NCBI GenBank assembly: GCA_015654965.1
Contig: JAATGD010000087.1
Coordinates: 1-25,962 of the forward strand
DNA length: 25,962 bases
Direction: 5' to 3'
Source: Hyphomicrobiales bacterium
GTDB lineage: Bacteria > Pseudomonadota > Alphaproteobacteria > Rhizobiales > Rhizobiaceae
Position numbers and translations under genes: made by a program. The notes under the pieces are model-generated. The model did not search any database, was not told where the DNA came from, and saw nothing but the letters and a program-made list of their open reading frames with translations. Of this stretch, positions 1 to 7,250 are shown piece after piece. Numbering within the stretch: position 1 is the first letter of the stretch; each line of letters starts with the position of its first letter.

Positions 1-521
1 AGGCCAATGGCACCGCCGGTCATGCCTTTGACCGATTCCTGAAGGCGTTGATCGACATTGTCGACGTGGTCGTCACCCCGCCCCTGTTGCAGATGAAAAT
101 GGCTATGCCTGCTATCCAATAATGCGTTGGAAAACTGGTCGTTCAGCCATTTTCGCCATTTGCGGTGCAGGGTCGTTGACAGGAAATGGCGGGAACCAAC
201 CAGCATCACATCCTTGGCCAACATCAACAAAATGAGCATACCAGCGCTGGAAGCGACGGCCAGAAGCGGGTTTTGCAAGGGAGCCGTATTGATGTTAACG
301 ATGGAGTTCATCATCAGGCCGGATGCTTCCGCAACCCAGACCGTCGTCTTGCTGACAATGGCTGTCAGCACAAAAATGGCGATGGTCAGTCCCCAGGCTT
401 CCTTCCAGCGATCCGATACCCAATAGGCGCGCATAAGCCCCCAGAATGACGTCATCCGGGCAACGGCAGATTTTTCCCGAATATCTCGGGAATGATGTTT
501 AATCTGCCGGGTTCCTTTCAA
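1..521 (-). CDS. SbmA/BacA/YddA-type ABC transporter, N-terminal part (cut by left window edge)
   Basis: Partial gene read on the minus strand; about 173 N-terminal residues are inside the window and the rest lies to the left. The sequence has an early segment like RAYWVSDRWKEAWGL, then hydrophobic stretches near residues 42-62 and 83-103, a basic RKWRKWLNDQF stretch, and NVDQRLQESV. This order is typical of the membrane domain of ABC_membrane_2/SbmA_BacA proteins, where a (N/V)DQRI motif follows the second helix. Family members are either permease-only peptide importers or fused permease-ATPase exporters; the window cannot tell which. I chose a TTG start at 521 because GAGG lies 7 bases upstream of it; an ATG at 455 is the alternative. 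The gene is divergent from metE, and a 19-bp palindrome sits just upstream. The family call is fairly sure, the substrate unknown. Confidence 0.7.
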   Translation of the reverse strand, partial: MKGTRQIKHHSRDIREKSAVARMTSFWGLMRAYWVSDRWKEAWGLTIAIFVLTAIVSKTTVWVAEASGLMMNSIVNINTAPLQNPLLAVASSAGMLILLMLAKDVMLVGSRHFLSTTLHRKWRKWLNDQFSNALLDSRHSHFHLQQGRGDDHVDNVDQRLQESVKGMTGGAIG

Positions 522-548
522 GCCTTCACCTCGCTCGCTGATCAAGAA

Positions 549-567
549 ATGTAACCATATGTTACAT
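549..567. promoter_or_regulatory. 19-bp palindrome upstream of the ABC transporter gene, possible TetR-type operator
   Basis: ATGTAAC and GTTACAT are perfect 7-base arms around the 5-base spacer CATAT. The site lies 28-46 bases upstream of the TTG start of the minus-strand ABC transporter gene. A minus-strand TTGACT (plus 601-606) is a possible -35, which would put the palindrome close to the transcription start, where a repressor would block. Symmetry, size and AT content resemble operators of TetR-family regulators, but no regulator gene is visible in the window. The palindrome is seen directly; its role is inferred. Confidence 0.4.
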
Positions 568-796
568 ATTGAAACAAACTGTGGTTAACGAAGTGTAATT
601 AGTCAATACATTTCGTAATTACGAGAGCGTGAAGCGAATACCAACCGGATCAACCTCAAGAAATTATTTGCTAATTTTTGATGCATGATTGCTGCAAAAA
701 GAAGCTGGAACGCCGCCCAAATGCGTCTTTTCCATCTCTCAAGCCGTGATTCCACGACAGAATGGAAATTTCATTGCCCTAAAAACAAATGACTTA

Positions 797-822
797 AAGA
801 CATAAACATTCCTTTATGTCTT
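797..822. promoter_or_regulatory. 10-bp-arm palindrome abutting the metE promoter
   Basis: AAGACATAAA at 797-806 and TTTATGTCTT at 813-822 are a perfect inverted repeat with a 6-base spacer. It ends one base before a TTGACA -35 box. It is AT-rich and not followed by a T-run, so a terminator is unlikely. A position abutting the -35 of metE fits an operator for a methionine-pathway regulator (for example a SahR, SamR or MetR type), but I cannot assign one. Confidence 0.45.
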
Positions 823-823
823 A

Positions 824-852
824 TTGACAATTGCTCACACATCAGCCAGATT
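824..852 (+). promoter_or_regulatory. sigma70-like promoter for riboswitch-metE
   Basis: A perfect -35 TTGACA at 824-829 is followed after 17 bases by CAGATT at 847-852, a weak -10 (3 of 6 consensus matches). Alphaproteobacterial -10 boxes are often poor. The predicted transcription start near 859 falls at the beginning of the cobalamin riboswitch, which supports the assignment. Confidence 0.5.
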
Positions 853-861
853 GACCTCGTC

Positions 862-1036
862 GTGGTTCTTCAAAGGCTGTTTCAACCAATGAAGCTAAGA
901 GGGAAGCCGGTGCGCTGGAAAGTAAAGCCGGAGCTGCCCCCGCAACTGTGAGCGGCGAGCCGAAATTCATATCAGCCACTGGGATGACCCGGGAAGGCGA
1001 ATGGAGGCCATGACCCGCAAGCCAGGAGACCTGCCA
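862..1036 (+). ncRNA. Cobalamin (B12) riboswitch controlling metE
   Basis: The conserved cobalamin aptamer blocks appear in the right order: GGGAAGCCGGTG near 901-912, GCCCCCGCAACTGTGAGC near 935-953, GCCACTGGGATGACCCGGGAAGG near 975-997 (written here as a position guide), and the B12 box GCCAGGAGACCTGCC at 1021-1035. About 120 bases separate the aptamer from the metE ATG. They contain a short CCGCT-TTTT-AGCGG stem at 1086-1099 followed by TTTT, which may be part of an expression platform; I could not decide between transcriptional and translational control. Riboswitches of this class repress metE when B12 is available so that B12-dependent MetH takes over. The edges are approximate. Confidence 0.95.
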
Positions 1037-1155
1037 TGATCACATATGTCCACGGGCGGGGTGTCCCGATGTGCCGCAGTCATGGCCGCTTTTTAGCGGG
1101 ATTTTGCCTGTATGCATGATCGTGACCTCGCTGCAACCTTGATCGGGGTAAAGTC

Positions 1156-3495
1156 ATGTCTAACACCACCATTGCAACCGCCACTTTGGGTGTGCCGCGC
1201 ATAGGCCGTCGTCGCGAGCTGAAATTCGCGCTTGAATCCTACTGGTCCGGCAAGACCTCTGCAACAGAGCTTCTTGCAACGGCAAAGGAACTCAGGGCCA
1301 CGCACTGGCTTGCGCAGAAAGAACGCGGCATCACACGCATTCCATCGAACGATTTTTCGCTTTACGATCACGTCCTTGATACAGCGATCATGGTGGGCGC
1401 CATTCCGGCCCGTTACGGCTGGACGGGCGGAGACATTTCGCTCGATACCTATTTTGCTATGGCCCGTGGCAGTCAGGGGGAGGATACATCCTGCGGGCAT
1501 GCGCATCACGATCAGAACCAGCCTTCAACGGGCGTCACAGCGCTTGAAATGACAAAATGGTTCGACACCAATTATCATTACATGGTGCCGGAACTCGATG
1601 ATGACCAGCAATTCAGCCTCTCGAGCACAAAGATCATCGAGCATTTTCTCGAAGCCAAGGCGCTTGGCATTCATACCCGTCCTGTGCTTCTCGGCCCCAT
1701 CACCTTCCTCAAACTGGCGAAATCCACCTCCGAGGGCTTCAATCCCATCTCGCTCCTGCCAAGACTATTGCCGGTTTATGCAGAGCTGCTGCAACAACTG
1801 GAAAAGGCCGGTGCTGACTGGGTGCAGATCGATGAGCCTGCTCTCGTTCTCGATCTCATTGCCAATGAACGCGCCGCATTTGAACTGGCTTACAAGCAAC
1901 TGACGGATATTTCCGGCCTCAAACTCATGCTGACGAGCTATTTTGGCGCGCTTGGCGGCAATCTTGATGTGGCAACATCCCTGCCTGTCGCGGGCTTGCA
2001 TATAGACCTTGTCAGAGGCCCCGGGCAACTTGCCGAAGTCTGCGCAAAACTTCGCCCCGAACAGGTTCTGTCGCTTGGTGTGATCGACGGGCGCAATATC
2101 TGGCGCGCCGATCTTGTGTCGATCATCGATCATGTCCAGCCGATCATCGAGCAGCGCGGACCGCAGGCCGTCGAAATCGCATCATCCTGCTCGCTCATAC
2201 ATGTGCCGATCGACCTTGCGCTTGAAACCGATCTCGACCCTGACCTTAAAAGCTGGCTCGCCTTTGCCACGCAAAAATATGACGAACTGGCTATTCTGGG
2301 ACAGGCGTTTGCTTTCGGTAAAAGCACGGTTCTGCCGCAACTGAAAGCCGCAACAGCGGCTATCGAAAACCGGAGGACCTCGCCCAAGGTGCATGATGCA
2401 ACAGTCGAAGAGCGCACAGCCACGATCAACCGCGCCTTGATAAGGCGTGGCAGTGCTTTCGCCGTACGGCAAGCAATTCAGGTCGCAAAACTGAACCTGC
2501 CCGCATTTCCCACCACCACGATCGGGTCCTTCCCGCAAACGGCTGATGTGCGAAAAGCCCGCGCCGCATATGGCAAGAAGGAAATCGACGGCAACGCATA
2601 CGAAGCGTTCATCCGTCAGGAAACGCAAGCCGCTATTCGCTGGCAGGAAGAAATCGATCTTGATGTGCTGGTGCATGGCGAGTTTGAACGCAATGACATG
2701 GTGCAATATTTTGGCGAAAAACTGTCGGGCTTTGCTTTCACCAGACATGCATGGGTGCAAAGCTATGGCTCACGCTATGTGCGCCCACCCATTATTTTCG
2801 GTGATGTGTCCCGCCCTCAACCCATGACGGTCGCGTGGTGGCAATATGCCCAATCCCTGACGCAACGCCCCGTCAAAGGCATGTTGACCGGCCCTGTCAC
2901 TATCCTCAACTGGTCATTTGTGCGTGATGACATTCCGCGTGCCCAGACCTGTAGGCAGATTGCCTTTGCGATACGCGATGAGGTCAAGGATCTGGAAGCA
3001 GCCGGTGCGGCCATCATCCAGATCGATGAAGCCGCCTTGCGTGAAGGGCTGCCGCTACGCCGCTCCGAATGGAAAACCTATCTCGATTGGGCGGTAGAAT
3101 GTTTCCGCATTTCGTCCAGCGGCGTGGGGGATGCAACGCAGATTCACACCCATATGTGCTATTCGGAATTCAATGACATTATAGACTCCATTGCGCAGAT
3201 GGATGCCGATGTCATTTCTATTGAAACCTCGCGTTCGCGTATGGAACTGCTCGATGCGTTCAAATCGTTCCACTACCCCAACGAAATCGGACCGGGTGTT
3301 TACGATATCCACTCGCCACGTGTGCCCGATGTGCGGGAGATGACCGATCTGCTCAATCTCGCGCGGCAACGCCTTTCGGACCGCCAGCTCTGGGTCAATC
3401 CTGATTGCGGCCTGAAAACACGCAAATGGGAAGAGGTACGCCCTGCCCTCATCAATATGGTCACGGCCGCGAAAAGCCTGCGTTCCGCCGCCTGA
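1156..3495 (+). CDS. metE: Cobalamin-independent methionine synthase MetE
   Basis: 5-methyltetrahydropteroyltri-L-glutamate-homocysteine methyltransferase, the last step of methionine synthesis without B12; cytosolic. The product is 779 residues, normal for the family (about 750-780). It has the two related barrel domains: an N-terminal half opening with LGVPRIGRRRELKFALE and a catalytic C-terminal half beginning near residue 450 with FPTTTIGSFPQT. Zinc and homocysteine ligands are visible in HTHMCYSEF (His and Cys) and NPDCGLKTR (the last Cys), and the VHGEFERNDMVQYFGE folate-site segment is present. The ATG at 1156 follows GGGGTAAAG at a usual distance. The gene is monocistronic, preceded by a B12 riboswitch and followed by a stem-loop before the convergent GntR gene. 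No defects seen. Confidence 0.98.
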   Translation: MSNTTIATATLGVPRIGRRRELKFALESYWSGKTSATELLATAKELRATHWLAQKERGITRIPSNDFSLYDHVLDTAIMVGAIPARYGWTGGDISLDTYFAMARGSQGEDTSCGHAHHDQNQPSTGVTALEMTKWFDTNYHYMVPELDDDQQFSLSSTKIIEHFLEAKALGIHTRPVLLGPITFLKLAKSTSEGFNPISLLPRLLPVYAELLQQLEKAGADWVQIDEPALVLDLIANERAAFELAYKQLTDISGLKLMLTSYFGALGGNLDVATSLPVAGLHIDLVRGPGQLAEVCAKLRPEQVLSLGVIDGRNIWRADLVSIIDHVQPIIEQRGPQAVEIASSCSLIHVPIDLALETDLDPDLKSWLAFATQKYDELAILGQAFAFGKSTVLPQLKAATAAIENRRTSPKVHDATVEERTATINRALIRRGSAFAVRQAIQVAKLNLPAFPTTTIGSFPQTADVRKARAAYGKKEIDGNAYEAFIRQETQAAIRWQEEIDLDVLVHGEFERNDMVQYFGEKLSGFAFTRHAWVQSYGSRYVRPPIIFGDVSRPQPMTVAWWQYAQSLTQRPVKGMLTGPVTILNWSFVRDDIPRAQTCRQIAFAIRDEVKDLEAAGAAIIQIDEAALREGLPLRRSEWKTYLDWAVECFRISSSGVGDATQIHTHMCYSEFNDIIDSIAQMDADVISIETSRSRMELLDAFKSFHYPNEIGPGVYDIHSPRVPDVREMTDLLNLARQRLSDRQLWVNPDCGLKTRKWEEVRPALINMVTAAKSLRSAA

Positions 3496-3503
3496 TCACT
3501 CAT

Positions 3504-3530
3504 CCCGCCTTGCTGTATCAGCAGGGCGGG
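3504..3530. terminator. Stem-loop between convergent metE and GntR gene, possible bidirectional terminator
   Basis: CCCGCCTTGCTG (3504-3515) pairs with CAGCAGGGCGGG (3519-3530) with one T-G wobble and a 3-base loop. It lies 8 bases after the metE stop and 12 bases before the end of the convergent regulator gene. There is no T-run on either side, so intrinsic termination would be weak; 3'-end stabilisation is also possible. Confidence 0.45.
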
Positions 3531-3542
3531 AGCGATTGCGGC

Positions 3543-4247
3543 TCACTTGACATAAAGCGCACGCGAACGTTCCAGATGCCTGAGCATGGCTGCTTCCGCC
3601 GCATCGGCATGATTGGCCTCAAGATGTTCGACGATCTCTTCATGCTCAACGAGGGTGAATTTTTCCTTGCCGGTCCATATCAGCATATGCGTGTGATATT
3701 CGCGTAACCACGCAAGCAGGGCTTCGCTCAGCGCCACAAAAATCGGATTGCCGGAAATCTTTGCAATACGGATATGAAATTCCATATCGGCAGAAATGAA
3801 GGCATCGGCGTCACCCAGCGCATCACGCTGGCGCGCGATGATCGCTCTCAATTCGGCAATATCCTTTGGAGTGGCCTTTTCGGCAGCTTCACGCGCGATA
3901 CCGCGCTCGAAAAAGATACGCGCACTTTTGAGATGTTCCAGCGTATCCATAGATTGCGCCAGCATGATTTTTGCGGTCGGATCCACCTGCTGGAAAATCG
4001 ATCGCGCCGTCAGTTTCAAGACCTTGGCGCGCTCGCCATGCGAAATGCTGACCAGCCCCATCTTGGCCAGCGACTGCATGGCCTCGCGAATCGCAGGGCG
4101 TCCCACCCCGAAACGCTCCATCAGGACACGCTCGGACGGCATTTCATCGCCCGGCGTCAATTCGCCGGACGTGATCATGTTTTCAAGCCGGTCGAAAACC
4201 TCGTCCGACAATTTGCGACGAATGATAGGTTCGTTTGGCTTGATCAT
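3543..4247 (-). CDS. GntR-family (FadR/FCD subfamily, NanR-like) regulator of the D-apiose locus
   Basis: Cytosolic DNA-binding protein, 234 residues, usual size for FCD regulators. The winged-helix domain spans about residues 8-75 (KLSDEVFDRLENMITSGEL, PSERVLMERFGVGRPAIREA). The C-terminal FCD ligand domain spans about 100-228 and keeps the metal-binding pattern DMEFH, then His in LVEHEEIVEHLE and His in MLRHLERS. The N-terminal half is very like NanR-type proteins. It is divergent from the RuBisCO-like gene, with 249 bases between starts and GGAG just upstream of its ATG. I infer that it represses the apiose genes and is released by a pathway sugar acid; candidate operators are at 4358-4379 and 7188-7217. 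The family is certain, the effector is not known. Confidence 0.9.
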   Translation of the reverse strand: MIKPNEPIIRRKLSDEVFDRLENMITSGELTPGDEMPSERVLMERFGVGRPAIREAMQSLAKMGLVSISHGERAKVLKLTARSIFQQVDPTAKIMLAQSMDTLEHLKSARIFFERGIAREAAEKATPKDIAELRAIIARQRDALGDADAFISADMEFHIRIAKISGNPIFVALSEALLAWLREYHTHMLIWTGKEKFTLVEHEEIVEHLEANHADAAEAAMLRHLERSRALYVK

Positions 4248-4357
4248 TGCACTCCACAGCTCATGCGCTTTTCTCCCTTATGCATCTTCAAGCCCCGCGA
4301 TGAAAGCCATCCTCCACACTCTCATCGATGCGCCAACAATTTTCCACTTGCAGATAT

Positions 4358-4379
4358 TGGAATACTCATTATACCAGTT
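4358..4379 (+). promoter_or_regulatory. Candidate GntR operator overlapping the promoter of the RuBisCO-like gene
   Basis: TGGAATACTCATT followed by ATACCAGTT. The 13-base block is repeated exactly at 7188-7200 ahead of apnO. ACTCAT-TAT-ACCAGT (4364-4378) is a degenerate copy of the perfect palindrome ACTGGT-TAT-ACCAGT at 7202-7216. A weak promoter, TTGCAG (4348-4353), 16 bases, TATACC (4370-4375), overlaps it, so bound regulator would block transcription. The repeat is observed; binding is inferred. Confidence 0.55.
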
Positions 4380-4496
4380 CGCACTTAAACGCCATGCGCA
4401 TCATGCGCAGACTGGAAACTGTGGAGTGGTTTTCGGACGGGAGGCGTGTGAAATCAAGTGCCAGGCGATCAAGCTGGCAAAGGTGGAACACAGGCA

Positions 4497-5771
4497 GTGA
4501 GCGACGACAATTCCATGACTATCCGCTTGACCTATCGCATCGAGACGACCGGCAGCATTGAAAAAATGGCCGCCAAGATCGCCAGCGATCAGTCGACAGG
4601 CACATTCGTTGCCCTTCCCGGTGAAACGGAAGAACTCAAAGCGCGCGTCGCGGCGCGCGTGCTTGAAATCCGCCCGCTTGAAGACGCGAGTGTTCCGGCA
4701 TGGCCGGAGCTTGCGCCCGGACATGGGCCGATCAGGCGCGCCGATGTCGATATCGCCTTTCCGCTCGATGCCATCGGCACGGACCTCGCCGCTTTGATGA
4801 CCATTGCAATAGGCGGCGTCTATTCGATCAAGGGCATGACCGGCATTCGCGTCGTCGACATGAAACTGCCCGATGCCTTTCGCAATGCCCATCCGGGGCC
4901 GCAATTCGGCATTCCCGGCAGCCGCAAGCTGACCGGCGTTGAAAAGCGCCCGATCATCGGCACCATCGTCAAACCGGCGCTCGGTCTGCGCCCGCATGAA
5001 ACCGCGGATCTGGTCGGTGAACTGATTTCCTCGGGCGTCGATTTCATCAAGGACGATGAAAAGCTGATGTCGCCAGCCTATTCACCGCTCAAAGAGCGTG
5101 TGGAAGCGATCATGCCACGCATTCTCGACCATGAGCAGAAGACCGGCAAGAAGGTCATGTATGCCTTTGGCATTTCCCATGCCGATCCCGACGAGATGAT
5201 GCGCAACCACGATATCGTGCTCGAAGCGGGCGGCAATTGCGCGGTGGTCAATATCAATTCCATCGGTTTTGGCGGCATGAGCTTTTTGCGCAAGCGCTCC
5301 GGCCTCGTGCTGCACGCGCATCGCAATGGCTGGGATATCCTTACCCGCAATCCGGGCGCAGGCATGGATTTTCGCGTTTACCAGCAGTTCTGGCGGCTGC
5401 TGGGCGTCGATCAGTTCCAGATCAACGGCATCCGCGTCAAATATTGGGAACCGGACGAAAGTTTCGTCAATTCGTTCAAGGCTGTCAGCACGCCATTTTT
5501 CGATCCGTCCGACTGCCCGCTGCCGGTTGCAGGCTCCGGACAATGGGGCGGACAGGCACCGGAAACCTATCAGCGCACAGGCCGTACCACCGATCTTTTG
5601 TATCTATGTGGCGGCGGTATCGTCAGCCATCCCGGCGGTCCGGCCGCGGGCGTTCGCGCCGTACAACAGGCATGGGAAGCGGCGGTTGCCGATATTCCGC
5701 TTGAAACCTATGCAGCCGATCACCCGGAACTCGCAGCCTCGCTCGCAAAATTCGGGAAAGGAAGCGAATAA
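4497..5771 (+). CDS. oiaX: RuBisCO-like protein, 3-oxo-isoapionate-4-phosphate decarboxylase (OiaX) or transcarboxylase/hydrolase (OiaT)
   Basis: Form IV RuBisCO large-subunit homologue acting on 3-oxo-isoapionate 4-phosphate in D-apiose breakdown, not on ribulose bisphosphate. The carbamylated lysine and metal ligands are kept in KDDE (Lys185, Asp187, Glu188), and HAHR is at about 273-276. The early KPKxG-type block reads KPALGL, and the loop-6 GKxxG block is replaced by INGIRVKYWEPDESF; both changes argue against true RuBisCO. I chose GTG 4497 because AGGTGG lies 10 bases upstream and it gives 424 residues; GTG 4458 and ATG 4515 are alternatives. The stop overlaps the kinase ATG by one base, which fits a kinase-then-RLP sequence. 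OiaX would release CO2 and L-erythrulose 1-phosphate; OiaT would give glycolate and 3-phosphoglycerate. I lean to OiaX but cannot exclude OiaT from sequence alone. Confidence 0.82.
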   Translation: MSDDNSMTIRLTYRIETTGSIEKMAAKIASDQSTGTFVALPGETEELKARVAARVLEIRPLEDASVPAWPELAPGHGPIRRADVDIAFPLDAIGTDLAALMTIAIGGVYSIKGMTGIRVVDMKLPDAFRNAHPGPQFGIPGSRKLTGVEKRPIIGTIVKPALGLRPHETADLVGELISSGVDFIKDDEKLMSPAYSPLKERVEAIMPRILDHEQKTGKKVMYAFGISHADPDEMMRNHDIVLEAGGNCAVVNINSIGFGGMSFLRKRSGLVLHAHRNGWDILTRNPGAGMDFRVYQQFWRLLGVDQFQINGIRVKYWEPDESFVNSFKAVSTPFFDPSDCPLPVAGSGQWGGQAPETYQRTGRTTDLLYLCGGGIVSHPGGPAAGVRAVQQAWEAAVADIPLETYAADHPELAASLAKFGKGSE

Positions 5772-7108
5772 TGTCCAATCCTCTTCTCCTTTCCTATTAT
5801 GGCGACGATCTTACCGGCTCGACCGATGTGATGGAGGCCCTGTCGTCGCACGGGGTCGATACGGTCCTGTTCATGAATGTACCCGATGAAGCGCTTCTGG
5901 CGCGCTTTGCCCATTGCAAGGCCATCGGGCTTGCAGGCACCAGCCGCAGTGAAACGCCGGACTGGATGGATGAACACCTGACGCCAGCATTTGCATGGCT
6001 CAAGAGCCTCAAGGCGTCGATTGCCCATTACAAGGTCTGCTCGACGTTTGATTCAAGCCCTCGTGTCGGCAATATCGGCAAGGCGGTGGAAATCGGCAAA
6101 GCGATTTTCGAGCAGGCCTATGTGCCGCTCATTGTCGGAGCACCCCAACTCAAGCGCTACACGTCTTTCGGCAATCTTTTTGCCGCCTACCAAGGCGAGG
6201 TTTACCGCATCGACCGTCATCCGGTGATGAGCCGTCATCCGGTCACGCCGATGCACGAAGCCGATCTGCGCCTGCATCTGTCGGAACAGACAAAACTTCA
6301 AACCCTGCTTGCCGATCTGGCAACGCTGGCAGCCAGTGATGCCACCACACGCGTCGATGCGATTGCCAAAGACGCAGACGGAATGCTGCTGTTCGATGTT
6401 GACAGTCATGAGAGCCAGTTGCAGGCTGGTGAACAGCTCTGGCGGCTGCGCCCCGAGCAAGGCTGGTTTGTTGTCGGCTCATCGGGTGTTGAATATGCAC
6501 TTCTCGCCGCATGGGCGAAAGCGGGACTGATCGGTGCCAAAAAGCAATTTCCGTTGCCGGGCAAGGCCGAGCGCATTGCGGTTGTTTCAGGCAGCGTGTC
6601 CCCCACGACAGAACGCCAGATTCGCCACGCCACATCTTCCGGCTTTACCGGCATCGATCTCAATCCGCTTGATCTTCTGGGCGAGAACAGCGCCCAGACA
6701 ATCGAGAGTGCCATTGCGCAAGGCCAGAAAGCGCTGCAGCAAGGCAATAGCGTAATCCTCAATACGGCTCTCGGCCCTTCGGCAGATCGTGGCACGGAAA
6801 TCGACAAGATCGCAGGCAGCCGTCACAAACTGGCGCGCAGCCTCGGCATCATCTTGCGCAGCCTCGTCGAGCGCGAAAAGCTTAGCCGTGCGGTCATTGC
6901 CGGTGGCGACACATCCAGCCATGCGCTACGCGAACTCCATGTCGAGGCGCTAACCACACTTCTACCCTTGCCGCAGACGCCCGGTTCTCCGCTTTGTACT
7001 GCGCATGGTGCTTATGCCGCGACCAATGGCCTGCAAATCGCGCTCAAGGGCGGACAGGTCGGTTCCGACAGCTATTTCAGCCAGATCAGGGACGGTTTGC
7101 CCGCCTGA
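5771..7108 (+). CDS. oiaK: 3-oxo-isoapionate kinase (four-carbon acid sugar kinase family)
   Basis: ATP-dependent sugar-acid kinase of the former DUF1537 family, 445 residues. The N-terminal substrate domain opens with the hallmark YYGDDLTGSTD at residues 8-18. The C-terminal nucleotide domain has VVSGSVSPTTERQI near 275-290 and the glycine-rich AGGDTSSHAL near 378-387. Genomic neighbours (RuBisCO-like gene, apnO, apsD, apnL) identify the substrate as 3-oxo-isoapionate, giving the 4-phosphate, by analogy with the published D-apiose pathways. The ATG shares one base with the upstream stop, so the two genes are translationally coupled. A 142-base gap with a second operator separates it from apnO. 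Sequence alone would allow other four- or five-carbon acid substrates. Confidence 0.85.
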   Translation: MSNPLLLSYYGDDLTGSTDVMEALSSHGVDTVLFMNVPDEALLARFAHCKAIGLAGTSRSETPDWMDEHLTPAFAWLKSLKASIAHYKVCSTFDSSPRVGNIGKAVEIGKAIFEQAYVPLIVGAPQLKRYTSFGNLFAAYQGEVYRIDRHPVMSRHPVTPMHEADLRLHLSEQTKLQTLLADLATLAASDATTRVDAIAKDADGMLLFDVDSHESQLQAGEQLWRLRPEQGWFVVGSSGVEYALLAAWAKAGLIGAKKQFPLPGKAERIAVVSGSVSPTTERQIRHATSSGFTGIDLNPLDLLGENSAQTIESAIAQGQKALQQGNSVILNTALGPSADRGTEIDKIAGSRHKLARSLGIILRSLVEREKLSRAVIAGGDTSSHALRELHVEALTTLLPLPQTPGSPLCTAHGAYAATNGLQIALKGGQVGSDSYFSQIRDGLPA

Positions 7109-7187
7109 AAATCCAGAAAACAGGACCCGAAAACAGGAAATGAAAACGTGTTTTTGAACACGACCGATCAGAACACGCTTAAAGACC

Positions 7188-7217
7188 TGGAATACTCATT
7201 GACTGGTTATACCAGTT
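7188..7217 (+). promoter_or_regulatory. Candidate GntR operator ahead of apnO
   Basis: TGGAATACTCATT (7188-7200) repeats the block at 4358-4370 and is followed by the perfect palindrome ACTGGT-TAT-ACCAGT (7202-7216). TGGT-N3-ACCA is the standard core bound by FCD-type GntR regulators such as FadR, LldR and PdhR. A TTGACT at 7199-7204 overlaps it and could be a -35 box, with no convincing -10. The site ends 33 bases before the apnO ATG, suggesting a second regulated promoter inside the locus. Confidence 0.6.
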
Positions 7218-7250
7218 AAGCTACCAAAACCATGGGAAGGAAATAAAACC

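Noticed and set aside
127..449. Two overlapping plus-strand frames near the left edge
   Set aside because: They are antisense to the partial ABC transporter, whose minus-strand translation has recognisable family motifs.
721..792. 23-codon plus-strand frame starting ATGCGTCTT upstream of the metE promoter
   Set aside because: No ribosome site, no hydrophobic or conserved features, and it lies upstream of the mapped-looking promoter.
1093..1509. Long minus-strand open frame opposite metE, and similar long frames opposite most other genes
   Set aside because: They lie antisense to or in another frame of strongly recognised genes, have no family character and no ribosome sites; they are by-products of GC-rich coding DNA.
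4401..4425. ATGCGCA direct repeats (CATGCGCATCATGCGCA region, 4393-4409) as an additional operator
   Set aside because: Only seven bases, not repeated at the second regulated promoter, and no symmetry typical of FCD regulators.
4250..4428. 10-base inverted repeat CACTCCACAG / CTGTGGAGTG, about 160 bases apart in the regulator-oiaX region
   Set aside because: One copy overlaps the ribosome site of the GntR gene and the other has no clear context; two distant 10-mers are weak evidence for looping.
4497..5771. True ribulose-bisphosphate carboxylase
   Set aside because: The loop-6 GKxxG motif and the KPKxG block are altered, there is no small subunit or phosphoribulokinase nearby, and all neighbours are apiose-pathway genes.
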